NCBI RefSeq assembly: GCF_023715585.1
Contig: NZ_JAMBOK010000001.1
Span: forward strand, 992,001-1,056,000
DNA length: 64,000 nt
Reading direction: 5' to 3'
From: Sporosarcina luteola
GTDB lineage: Bacteria; Bacillota; Bacilli; Bacillales_A; Planococcaceae
Shown: in pieces, positions 1 to 7,972 of the stretch
Position numbering within the stretch: the stretch's first letter is position 1
Layout: each line of letters begins with the position of its first letter
Notes under the pieces: model-generated
What the model was told of the DNA's origin: nothing
Database searches by the model: none
Seen by the model: the letters and a program-made list of their open reading frames with translations, nothing else
Position numbers and translations under genes: made by a program

Positions 1-483
1 CACCTGTACAACATTTCCGTCCAAGTCGATAATATCCATTGCTTCGGCAGATGACTCATAAAAAAACATTAACTTTTCCGCAGTTTTTCGAAGTTCATCC
101 TTTGCTTGGACGTGTTCAGTCACATCATTTATGACAATCATTATTTTGTTTGGCTGCTGACCTGATTCACATATGGGAAGGTTTTTCACATACAAATGAA
201 GCAACTTCCCCTCTTTATCATAAGCACTTACACTATAAGAACAAAAGTCCCCATTTAATGTTTTAGCGAAAGATCTAACTATGTCATCAATACTTCTCGG
301 GGCAATTATCTCTTGAAAATCAATGTCCACCCATTCGGATGCTGTATAGCCGAATAAATCCGTTGCCGCCATATTGACATCAAGTACTTCTCCCTTAGCA
401 TCTAGCAGGAAGATAGGATCGGGATTAAAAGTCAGAACTCTATTCATCACATCAATCGTGATTCCTTCTAATAGTTTATCCAT
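1..483 (-). CDS. PAS-domain sensor protein, N-terminal part (runs off window)
   Basis: The reading frame is open from an ATG at 483 to the left edge (161 codons seen) and follows an AAGGAAGGGG ribosome site. The start reads MDKLLEGITIDVMNRV. Residues about 15-115 look like a PAS domain: NPDPIFLLDAKGEVLDVN is the usual PAS opening, and VINDVTEHVQAKDEL is the usual PAC end and linker. A second PAS begins near residue 140 (SSAEAMDIIDLDGNVV). No membrane segment is seen, so a cytoplasmic sensor is likely. The output domain (kinase, GGDEF, EAL or other) lies outside the window and cannot be named. Confidence 0.72.
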   Translation of the reverse strand, partial: MDKLLEGITIDVMNRVLTFNPDPIFLLDAKGEVLDVNMAATDLFGYTASEWVDIDFQEIIAPRSIDDIVRSFAKTLNGDFCSYSVSAYDKEGKLLHLYVKNLPICESGQQPNKIMIVINDVTEHVQAKDELRKTAEKLMFFYESSAEAMDIIDLDGNVVQV

Positions 484-694
484 TTATATTGCCCCTTCCT
501 TCGTGATCACTACGTAACAGTCGTTATGAAAAAGTGTCTGGCTCAAGAAATTTGCAATCATTTATGAAAACAATAGATTCTACCCATTCTTGCAATTATA
601 CTATAACTAGTTTTAAAATCCTATATAGCACATACAAATAGATAGTTTGAACCAATATAAAATTGGGTATGTTAACCACAGAGAGGTGAATACT

Positions 695-838
695 ATGAAG
701 GATTTATTTTTACTGGAAGTGGAAATCCAGAAATTGCAGAGTGATGTAAATAGATGTCCTGATAGCTTAAAGCCTACTATTTGGTCTGATATACAGTTAC
801 TTAAGGATGTAATTGATTACTGTAATAATAGAAGTTAA
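695..838 (+). CDS. Small hypothetical protein, 47 aa (possibly Spo0E-like)
   Basis: The ATG at 695 is preferred over an in-frame ATG at 647 because GAGAGGTG sits six bases upstream. The 47-residue product is predicted to form two helices joined by a turn (LFLLEVEIQKLQSDV and IWSDIQLLKDVIDYC). That size and helical-hairpin shape resemble Spo0E-family phosphatases, which act on Spo0A~P. However, the family SQxLD signature is only loosely matched by SDIQLLKDVID, so the assignment is tentative. A strong hairpin terminator follows 20 bases after the stop. Confidence 0.5.
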   Translation: MKDLFLLEVEIQKLQSDVNRCPDSLKPTIWSDIQLLKDVIDYCNNRS

Positions 839-858
839 ATAGATTTCTTGAATAAATT

Positions 859-904
859 AAGGATGGCGTTAAACTTTGACTTTTCGAAGTTTAACGCCAT
901 CCTT
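859..904. terminator. Bidirectional terminator
   Basis: An 18-bp perfect inverted repeat (AAGGATGGCGTTAAACTT and its complement) encloses a 10-base loop between convergent genes. T-rich sequence follows on the plus strand, so it can end both the small plus-strand gene and the DUF2935 gene. Confidence 0.85.
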
Positions 905-913
905 ATTAATTTT

Positions 914-1753
914 CTATGCATTCGCCCCAGTAAGGTGCGCATCGAACGAATCAATAATCGTTAGGAAATGGTCTGCTTCGCGGTAAACGTGGTCCGCTAA
1001 TAACGGATGGATAATGCTCTTTATTTTACATTCCTCGATTAAATCTCTTGCCGTCTTTTTGAAATCGCGAAGGGAAACGACAGACACCCGATTTTGATCA
1101 AGAAATTGGTCCAACAACGGAACGGTTTGGGAATACGGTCTCATTCCGTCTAAATCTCTAGCTTGGAACAGTAACTCATCAAAATCATTGCTGAAATTCC
1201 TTGCGATGTCCACTAGCTTTCTTTCCGAAGGATCGAGTAGATGACCGATGAATTTTGCATGATCGGCCATAATTCGTAAAAAGAACACATTCTCTTTGAT
1301 GATTGCATCTGCAAGTGGCACTAATTTCCCTTCATTCAACTCAATGAGTCGCTTCCTAAAATAATTGGCTTCCCGACTAATATGGTCAACCAATAACGGG
1401 AAGTTGTTTCCACCGGGCAATTGGCAAGAAAGGATCAACCCTAACACTTTCCGTTTAAAAGCGTAAATATTTGCCGCTGCCATCTGAACTTCCGAATTGA
1501 ACCTTCTGATCGTCATTGGGTCTGTTTGATTCGTAAAAGCATGCGACTGTTGTTCAATCCGTTCAAATAACTGAAAAAAATGATTCGCTTCTGCGATTAG
1601 CTGAGTATCTTCGCATCGAAACCCCAATCTGAGAAATAGGGAATGTTCTTTCATGATTCGTGACCAAAACCGAATTTCCTCCAGTGACCGTTCCACAAAC
1701 TCTGTTGGCGATATGTTGGGACCGCCGGCTTGATACTCTTCATTCCAATACAA
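914..1753 (-). CDS. DUF2935 family protein (two-repeat helical bundle)
   Basis: The 279-residue all-helical protein has two similar halves, each with His/Glu-rich helices: EHSLFLRLGFR and DHISREANYFRKRL in the first, and DHAKFIGHLLD and DHVYREADHFL in the second. This duplicated E/H pattern is typical of DUF2935, known from Bacillus and Clostridium and structurally a ferritin-like bundle that can hold metal. The function is unknown; metal binding is inferred from the His/Glu spacing. The start is TTG, with GGGGGAG six bases upstream. It stands alone, with a shared terminator at its 3' end. Confidence 0.8.
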   Translation of the reverse strand: MYWNEEYQAGGPNISPTEFVERSLEEIRFWSRIMKEHSLFLRLGFRCEDTQLIAEANHFFQLFERIEQQSHAFTNQTDPMTIRRFNSEVQMAAANIYAFKRKVLGLILSCQLPGGNNFPLLVDHISREANYFRKRLIELNEGKLVPLADAIIKENVFFLRIMADHAKFIGHLLDPSERKLVDIARNFSNDFDELLFQARDLDGMRPYSQTVPLLDQFLDQNRVSVVSLRDFKKTARDLIEECKIKSIIHPLLADHVYREADHFLTIIDSFDAHLTGANA

Positions 1754-1871
1754 ACGAATCTCCCCCTCGTATGCAAACGTACTGAATCAATCTATTCCGG
1801 GTAAAGTTGTCCCTATTCCAAAAATCTTTTTTGAGACTTAACTTTTCAAATGCACAAGGGATTTTCTGTAA

Positions 1872-2819
1872 TTATTCTATCTCCTCAATCGGTTGAAGTT
1901 TCTCTTCAATTTCATTCCGACGCTCTTCTAAAAACGGCGGCAAGTCTAATTTCTCACCCAGCGTTTCAATATTTCCGTCAATTGTAAAACCCGGTCCGTC
2001 TGTCGCGATTTCAAATAGAATTCCGTTTGATTCGCGGAAATATATGCTCTTGAAGTAAAAGCGGTCCACGATACCGGATGAATGAAAGCCTTTTGCCCGG
2101 ACTTGCCCATCCCAATAGGCAAGTTCTTCTTCGTCTTTGACACGGATCGCTAAATGATGAATGCTGCCGCGTCCAGGCTTTTCGGATGGACCGTCTAAAA
2201 ATCTCACTACAATTTCACCGAAAACTTCACCTTTAACCGATTGAAAGATCGCCTCTTCTTCCGTACGTAGCACTTCCATATAGCCGAATATTTCTGTAAG
2301 TGTATTTGCAAGTTTATCGAGCCTGCGCACAGTTATTTCAACTGAACCCATGCCTAAAATTTGATGTTCTTCCGGTACCTTTGATTTTCCCCATGTTTCC
2401 CAGTGCTCGACTTTTTCGTCATTTGACACAAGAAGCACCATCCTCAAGCCTTCTGAATCCTCAAAGTGCAAAGCAGGACGATTAGCATACATTGTAATGT
2501 CACTATGTTGTATATTAAATTCTTCAAAACGCATTTTCCAATAAGATAAGCTTGTAGCGGATGGGACAAGTAATCCGATTCGGGTGATGGCATTTGTTCC
2601 GCGGTGCGTACTTCCTGCAACTGGAATTTCAAAAAATGATAATTCAGTGCCAGGACTTCCAGTTCGATCTCCATAAAACAAGTGATACATTGACGGATCG
2701 TCTTGATTTACCGTCATTTTCACACGCCGTAAACCAAGTACTTCTTTATAAAAGTAATTGTTTTGACTTGCATTTTTAGTGATCATTGAAATGTGGTGAT
2801 GTCCTAGAATTTTGTACAT
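1872..2819 (-). CDS. Ring-cleaving dioxygenase, VOC superfamily (MhqO/MhqA-like)
   Basis: The 315-residue protein is built of two glyoxalase/dioxygenase modules. The opening GHHHISMITKNASQNNYFY and later IHHLAIRVKDEEELAYW carry the metal-binding His positions, and FEIATDGPGF carries the Glu of the second module. This architecture matches Bacillus hydroquinone/catechol-type extradiol dioxygenases such as MhqO, which degrade quinone-derived electrophiles in the cytoplasm. The start is the ATG at 2819 (AGGAGG nine bases upstream); the longer open frame to 2855 has no ribosome site. The true substrate cannot be read from sequence. Confidence 0.85.
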   Translation of the reverse strand: MYKILGHHHISMITKNASQNNYFYKEVLGLRRVKMTVNQDDPSMYHLFYGDRTGSPGTELSFFEIPVAGSTHRGTNAITRIGLLVPSATSLSYWKMRFEEFNIQHSDITMYANRPALHFEDSEGLRMVLLVSNDEKVEHWETWGKSKVPEEHQILGMGSVEITVRRLDKLANTLTEIFGYMEVLRTEEEAIFQSVKGEVFGEIVVRFLDGPSEKPGRGSIHHLAIRVKDEEELAYWDGQVRAKGFHSSGIVDRFYFKSIYFRESNGILFEIATDGPGFTIDGNIETLGEKLDLPPFLEERRNEIEEKLQPIEEIE

Positions 2820-2976
2820 GAGTTTTTTCCTCCTATTTATCGTTCGATTAGACAAGTGAGAAGATAAGAAATTCTTTATAACTTAACTAATTATGATGCA
2901 AGAAAAGCATCTCGAATTCTAACTATATGCTTGTCAGTCAGAATATGACGGCACATTTTCCCATCAATAAATGTAA

Positions 2977-3013
2977 ACAGCCAATTACCAGAGTTACTCT
3001 AGCAATTGGCTGT
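2977..3013 (-). terminator. Hairpin between the two VOC genes
   Basis: The arms ACAGCCAATT and AATTGGCTGT pair around a 17-base loop, followed on the minus strand by TTTACATTT. It lies downstream of the dioxygenase start region and upstream of the small VOC gene's 3' end, so the gene ended is uncertain; a plus-strand transcript would also form it. Confidence 0.5.
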
Positions 3014-3024
3014 ATTGACGATAA

Positions 3025-3375
3025 TCATTTCTCCCAAATTTCAATCCATCTTCCTTCTGGGTCAGTAATCCAAACAAAGGTCCCATACTCGCTCTTCTCA
3101 GGTTCTTTTATATGTGGTACACCAATTTTCTCGAAGTGCTCCATCCAACCTTCTATATCTTCCACTTGGAAATTTAGCATTACAGATTGTTCAACAGGGA
3201 AATAGCTATTTTCTTCTTTGAAAAGAGAAAATATCGTTTCATTATCTAGATCTGATTTGATAATTGTGCCATTCCATTCGCCCATCGAAAATCCCAGCGT
3301 TTCTTCATACCAGTTCTTTACATAATCTACGTTTTTTGACCTCAAAAAAACCCCGCCAAAACCTTTTATCTTCAT
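3025..3375 (-). CDS. Small VOC (glyoxalase-like) protein
   Basis: The 116-residue single-module VOC protein opens KGFGGVFLRSKNVDYVKNWY and closes GTFVWITDPEGRWIEIWE. The final Glu is a typical VOC metal ligand, but the first ligand position (usually His or Gln near residue 8) is not obvious, so metal dependence is uncertain. It may be a lyase, an isomerase-like enzyme or a resistance binding protein; sequence alone does not decide. The ATG at 3375 follows GGGGGTAG. It is monocistronic. Confidence 0.75.
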   Translation of the reverse strand: MKIKGFGGVFLRSKNVDYVKNWYEETLGFSMGEWNGTIIKSDLDNETIFSLFKEENSYFPVEQSVMLNFQVEDIEGWMEHFEKIGVPHIKEPEKSEYGTFVWITDPEGRWIEIWEK

Positions 3376-3490
3376 AACACACTACCCCCACTCTTCTTTG
3401 TGAACAAACTGTTCCCGCTAATGGTATGTTCAACAAAACGAGCATAAATCCCTTTTTACATCTCGCACTGATTCATACAGCCAAATTAAA

Positions 3491-3534
3491 ACAGGCAGTT
3501 CCCCCTACCCGTTATGGGCGGCGGAACTGCCTGT
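3491..3534 (-). terminator. Terminator of the symporter gene
   Basis: The 12-bp arms ACAGGCAGTTCC and GGAACTGCCTGT are followed on the minus strand by TTTTAATTT, just past the stop of the dicarboxylate/amino acid symporter. Confidence 0.85.
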
Positions 3535-3538
3535 CCAA

Positions 3539-4819
3539 TTAGATTGAATCACTAACAGGGTTAACCTGCGTATGCTTGCCTATGTCTTCAGTCCGGAAGC
3601 GGCCTTCCCATTTAGCCATAACAACCGTAGCCATTGCGTTTCCAAGTACGTTGACAACTGTTCGACCCATATCGAGCAATCGGTCGACTCCTGCGATGAA
3701 AGCAAGTCCTTCCAATGGGATCCCGACTGTGCCTAGTGTCGCAAGCAATACGACGAATGAGACGCCAGGTACACCTGCGATACCGTTGGAAGTTATCATC
3801 AGTACTAACACTAATGTAACCTGTTCCATGATGCTCAGGTCGATGCCATACATTTGCGCTATGAAGATTGCCGCAAGTGCTTGGTAAAGTGTCGACCCGT
3901 CCAAGTTGAATGAATAGCCCGTCGGAACAACGAATGACACGATGTCCCGCGGTGAGCCGAATTTCTCCATCTTCTCCATGAGCTTCGGTAGCACAGTTTC
4001 AGAACTAGATGTAGAATAAGCCAAAATAAGTTCATCTTTCAACAGTTTAATAATGCTGAAGATGCTTGAGCCGACTAACTTCGCAATTCCGCCAAGTACC
4101 ACGATTACGAAGAAAATCATCGTTGCATAAACGAGAATCATTAATTTCCCAAGCGGCACGAGCGATTCCAGTCCGAATTTCGAAACCGTCACACCTATCA
4201 AACCGAATACGCCAATCGGTGCGAATTTCATAATCAGGTTCGTAACCCAGAACATCGCGTCTGCAGTGCCTTGGAAGAATGCCAGCACAGGTTTGCCGCG
4301 CTCTCCAATAGAAGCAACACCTAATCCGAACAATACAGAGAAGAAGATAACCGCAAGCATATCGGCTGATGCCATCGCTTGGATAATATTGCTCGGCACG
4401 ATACCGACAAGAACGTCCATAAATCCTTCGTTTTGTACACTTTCAGTCGTTTGGACATAGGAGTCGATATCGCCTTTTGCCAATGTCGACATATCAATGC
4501 CTTCACCTGGTTTAAAAATATTCGCGGCAGATAAGCCGACGAGGATAGCGATTAATGAAACAACTTGGAAGTAAAGCATTGTCTTTCCGCCAAGTTTTCC
4601 TAATTGCTTCAAGTCGCCAGTTCCTGCAACACCTACGATCAAAGTTGAAACGATGATCGGTACAACAATCATCTTAATCATGTTAATAAAGATAGTACCT
4701 AACGGCTGTAAATACGTCTCTATTGCCGGATTGCCATAAAAGACCGCACCAACGATGATTCCTGCTATTAATCCGACCAGTATTTGATACGCTAATGGAA
4801 ATTTGAATTTCTTTTTCAT
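3539..4819 (-). CDS. gltP: Proton/sodium-glutamate or dicarboxylate symporter (DAACS family)
   Basis: The 426-residue polytopic protein takes up acidic amino acids or C4-dicarboxylates. Family signatures are present in order: FINMIKMIVVPIIVSTLIVG near the N-terminus, the serine-rich re-entrant loop AYSTSSSETVLP in the middle, then GYSFNLDGSTLYQALAAIF and SNGIAGVPGVSFVVL. The start is the ATG at 4819, after AGGGAGG; an upstream in-frame start at 4843 lacks a ribosome site. The wording of the motifs is closest to Bacillus GltP/GltT, but glutamate, aspartate and dicarboxylate substrates are not separable by eye. The adjoining GlnK/GlnL-like pair probably controls it. Confidence 0.85.
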   Translation of the reverse strand: MKKKFKFPLAYQILVGLIAGIIVGAVFYGNPAIETYLQPLGTIFINMIKMIVVPIIVSTLIVGVAGTGDLKQLGKLGGKTMLYFQVVSLIAILVGLSAANIFKPGEGIDMSTLAKGDIDSYVQTTESVQNEGFMDVLVGIVPSNIIQAMASADMLAVIFFSVLFGLGVASIGERGKPVLAFFQGTADAMFWVTNLIMKFAPIGVFGLIGVTVSKFGLESLVPLGKLMILVYATMIFFVIVVLGGIAKLVGSSIFSIIKLLKDELILAYSTSSSETVLPKLMEKMEKFGSPRDIVSFVVPTGYSFNLDGSTLYQALAAIFIAQMYGIDLSIMEQVTLVLVLMITSNGIAGVPGVSFVVLLATLGTVGIPLEGLAFIAGVDRLLDMGRTVVNVLGNAMATVVMAKWEGRFRTEDIGKHTQVNPVSDSI

Positions 4820-4940
4820 AAATATGCCTCCCTTATCTACCAATGAAAGCGTTTTCTCACTTTTTTCAAGTGTAAGGGCGACTTATCAAATCCGACAAAA
4901 TCCGACAATGTATTTCATTATTTATTTGAAGGAAAAATAT

Positions 4941-5825
4941 TCATTTTCGCTTATACCTTTCGCTCGTTTCAATATAGAGCACTTGAAGGAACTTCTTACT
5001 GTTAATTTTTAATCGAGAAGGAGCTGGGAGGTCATCTTCTATTTGTTTCATACGTAGGCGAATGTCCTGGAAGTCAAAATAGCGCGGTGCATAATATTCG
5101 AATTGAGGCGATGTATAATCGACTACTCCCATCGAGGCTAGGTTGTTGACTGCGGCTGCAATTGTTCTGCGGATCCGCTGCTCCATCGCCTTGCTTTCTT
5201 TCGCAACATCAACATTTTCAAGATTCCTGGCAGCCGCCTCGTATAACTCCTTTAATGGAGGTAACTGCGATGGCCGTTCTTGTTGCTGCATGAGCAAGTC
5301 CATAATGGCTACGATATCATCGCTACCCGCTTCTCCGACAATCCCCATATCATTTAAAATGGATCGGACAACCTCACTTACACTGTGCCTGATTGGTTGT
5401 TCACCAGCCGATCCGATATCCGCAAGCGATTCCCGAATCGTTTGCAGTGATTGATGAAGCCGATAGTTTTCCTCAGTCTTCGTTAAAATGCTTCGGACCT
5501 CCACACGATTAATTGGCTTATGGATAAAGAACTCTACACCTTTTTCATACGCTTCGCCAACCATTTCCTTGTTGACGATTTGTGAGATCATGATGAATTG
5601 GCCGCTGAATCCCTGCTTTTTCAATTGCTCCATTGTTTCAATGCCATCTAATTCAGGCATGAGAAAATCGATTAGTACAACGTCCGGCTGTGTGGAGATG
5701 ATGGGCACAAGTGATTTCACCCCATTTTCCGCCTCACCTGCAACATAGCCAAGCTCCTCTTCTACGATAATTTGTTCAAGCATTTTCCGACATGCCAAAT
5801 CATCATCTACGATAAAATAACGCAC
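4941..5825 (-). CDS. glnL: Response regulator, GlnL (YcbB) type
   Basis: Residues 1-115 form a receiver domain with acidic DDD at 7-9, phospho-acceptor Asp53 (VVLIDFLMPELDG) and the conserved Lys in IHKPINR. After a helical linker, the C-terminal 140 residues (NLENVDVAKESKAMEQRIRR, then NLASMGVVDYTSPQFEYYAP) match the YcbB DNA-binding output domain rather than a LytTR or OmpR domain. B. subtilis GlnL has this layout and activates amino acid uptake and glutaminase genes. The start is a GTG at 5825 with GAGGTGAT upstream. Only six bases separate it from the kinase gene. Confidence 0.82.
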   Translation of the reverse strand: MRYFIVDDDLACRKMLEQIIVEEELGYVAGEAENGVKSLVPIISTQPDVVLIDFLMPELDGIETMEQLKKQGFSGQFIMISQIVNKEMVGEAYEKGVEFFIHKPINRVEVRSILTKTEENYRLHQSLQTIRESLADIGSAGEQPIRHSVSEVVRSILNDMGIVGEAGSDDIVAIMDLLMQQQERPSQLPPLKELYEAAARNLENVDVAKESKAMEQRIRRTIAAAVNNLASMGVVDYTSPQFEYYAPRYFDFQDIRLRMKQIEDDLPAPSRLKINSKKFLQVLYIETSERYKRK

Positions 5826-5831
5826 GATAGA

Positions 5832-7100
5832 TCACCTCATTCCTAATGTATGGGAAGGAATCCGTATTTGAATAGCCGTTCCTATTTCTAGTGATTCAAT
5901 ATGGATCTCCCCTTGCAGCGTTTGAACAATCTGTTGGACATGGGATAGACCAATGCCAGTTGCCGCCACGCCCTGCTCATTGAACTTCGTTGTATAGCCC
6001 GGTTCAAACAGTATTGGGATGTCTTCTTTTCGAATCCCTTTGCCTGTATCCCGGATCGTGATGCACAGATCATCCGCTTCATCGAATACTTGAATGTCAA
6101 CAGTGCCCTTATGCGCGATCGATTCAACGGCATTAGCCGTTACATTGTTCAATAGAGCTAACAGCGGGATATGCTTAGCCGTTTCATAATCAACTGACAT
6201 GGTTAAACGGAAATCGACAGTCCTCTTCAATAACTCGCTATATTTCCGATTCGATGTAATTACGAGTTCAAACAGATCGGACAAAAGAAAGAAATCAGCG
6301 CTCTTTTCTTTTGTAATGTTAGACAATCCTGCTACGATACGCTGATTGTCTTTTTTCACTTCATGGATTTCTTGCGCAATGGCAAGCGCCTGCACACTCA
6401 GCTCATGTAGATCTTTCTGCTTCAACTTCCGGTATAAGTCATGGCTGGCGGCCGTTACTTGTTCGATATGATTCATCGACTTCTGTAAATATAACGACTC
6501 TGCATACAGATTCGAACCGATTCCGAGCATTTCCCGTACGCGATTTTTCTGCTCAGATATCATAATTGAACTATAGAGGCCAACAACGAAAAAGCTGCGC
6601 AATATCGCCACACCAGCAATCAACGCCAAGTCTTTCAACAGTAGACCATCCCGGTCTAGCATGACTATGCGCATGATGCTTTCCGAACTGTTCCCGACAA
6701 ACTCAAATAATGAAGCCCAAGCCCCTAATATGAGCGGAGAGTCGCGATACTTGTCAAAATGGATGATATGAAAACCCATCGCAAAGACAACATAATATAA
6801 CATAGTAGGCAAATGATGCTGGAAACCATCCAAAAAAGAAACAGACGTCGACGTCATTTCAACACCTGTTCGAAAAACAACGACAGTCAAACCAGTCACC
6901 ACCCCTGTCAACGGGAGAGATCCCGCTGGACGTATGAGGAGGAGAAGGAAAAAAGCAATGCTCCCTAAACCAAAACGAAAAGACTCTCCATTGAAAGGAA
7001 TAAGTTTAAACTCCCCTGCAATTGCCGTCAATAAAGCCGTCAACAATAAGGCTGCAGTATCGATTTTATGTTCTTTTTGGGTTAATTGCTTATTTATCAT
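5832..7100 (-). CDS. glnK: Sensor histidine kinase, GlnK (YcbA) type
   Basis: The N-terminal half (about residues 15-190) holds several membrane helices, including AALLLTALLTAIAGE, IAFFLLLLIRPAG and LTGVVTGLTVVVF. A dimerisation helix with the likely phospho-accepting His in AQEIHEVKKDNQRI follows. The HATPase domain has an N box (LNNVTANAVESIAHKG), a G1 box (DTGKGIRKEDIP) and FEPGYTTK with ATGIGLSHV. With the next gene it forms a two-component system like B. subtilis GlnK/GlnL, which responds to glutamine. Here the neighbour is a glutamate-type symporter, so a related ligand is likely (inference). Confidence 0.83.
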   Translation of the reverse strand: MINKQLTQKEHKIDTAALLLTALLTAIAGEFKLIPFNGESFRFGLGSIAFFLLLLIRPAGSLPLTGVVTGLTVVVFRTGVEMTSTSVSFLDGFQHHLPTMLYYVVFAMGFHIIHFDKYRDSPLILGAWASLFEFVGNSSESIMRIVMLDRDGLLLKDLALIAGVAILRSFFVVGLYSSIMISEQKNRVREMLGIGSNLYAESLYLQKSMNHIEQVTAASHDLYRKLKQKDLHELSVQALAIAQEIHEVKKDNQRIVAGLSNITKEKSADFFLLSDLFELVITSNRKYSELLKRTVDFRLTMSVDYETAKHIPLLALLNNVTANAVESIAHKGTVDIQVFDEADDLCITIRDTGKGIRKEDIPILFEPGYTTKFNEQGVAATGIGLSHVQQIVQTLQGEIHIESLEIGTAIQIRIPSHTLGMR

Positions 7101-7191
7101 ATACTATCTCCTATTATAAGAAATAATCTTCTTTGGAAATTATAGCATGACAGGTATTCAATCGTTTTATAAATGTATTATTTAATAAAGA

Positions 7192-7234
7192 AAAAGCGAT
7201 GCAAACGTTACTATTTCAACGCTTGCATCGCTTT
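7192..7234. terminator. Terminator downstream of the AhpD-like gene
   Basis: AAAAGCGATGCAA pairs with TTGCATCGCTTT with a small internal bulge, flanked by A-rich and T-rich runs. It ends the duplicated carboxymuconolactone decarboxylase-like gene on the minus strand. Confidence 0.75.
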
Positions 7235-7259
7235 TAAACTTATAAGGGAATACCCTGTG

Positions 7260-7919
7260 TTATGAATCAAATGCATTTAATGCATTTACACTGTGAGCCA
7301 ACGCTGAACCTGCTTTTAATGCAGTTGCTACCATAATTGATTCTGCTACTTCTTCCTTAGAAGCGTTCGCATCCTTTGCACCCTTCGTATGGATGTCAAT
7401 ACAGTACGGACATCCTGTAGTGTGTGCTACAGCTACTGCAATCAATTCCTTCTCTTTTACACTTAAGATGCTTTCTTTCATTGATTTCGTATCAAAATCA
7501 ACAAATGACTTAAAGACATCCCCATTTAGTGTTGAGAACTCCTTTAATCTAGTAAAATAGGATGCTTTGTATAGATCATCGTCGTCAGTTTGGTCGTATG
7601 CATTTAAAGCATTCACACCATGAGCAAGAGCCGATCCTGCCTTTAAGGCCGTCGCCACTAGAATCGCTTCCGACATTTCTTCCTTCGAAACTTCTTCTGA
7701 TCTCGCAGCTTTCACATGAACTTCAATACAATATGGACATCCTGTTGTATGTGCTACAGCAATAGCAATTAGTTCTTTTAACTTTTTAGTTAGTTTCCCT
7801 TCAGATAGGGCAAGTTTGTCAAATTGAGCAAAAGCCTTGAATGCTTCTGGAACTAGGTCACTTAGTTCACCAAGACGATTAAAATATGATTTTTTATACA
7901 ATGCTTCATTACTCATCAT
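7260..7919 (-). CDS. Tandem carboxymuconolactone decarboxylase / AhpD-like protein
   Basis: The 219-residue protein is an in-frame duplication of one CMD/AhpD module. The first copy has HTTGCPYCIEVHVKAARS and the second HTTGCPYCIDIHTKGAKD. Each keeps the CxxC and the downstream His that give AhpD-type proteins peroxidase or thiol-reductase activity. Both copies also end with an ALKAGSALAH(G/S)VNALNA stretch. Single-module relatives are about 110 residues and form trimers or hexamers; the fusion suggests a pseudo-dimer subunit. The role is likely oxidative defence, but the substrate is unknown. Two adjacent ATGs follow GGAGG; 7919 or 7916 could be used. Confidence 0.82.
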   Translation of the reverse strand: MMSNEALYKKSYFNRLGELSDLVPEAFKAFAQFDKLALSEGKLTKKLKELIAIAVAHTTGCPYCIEVHVKAARSEEVSKEEMSEAILVATALKAGSALAHGVNALNAYDQTDDDDLYKASYFTRLKEFSTLNGDVFKSFVDFDTKSMKESILSVKEKELIAVAVAHTTGCPYCIDIHTKGAKDANASKEEVAESIMVATALKAGSALAHSVNALNAFDS

Positions 7920-7972
7920 TATTTCCTCCTCATTATTTTCTATTTGTTATTTGTAATTCTCAACTTCCAAAA

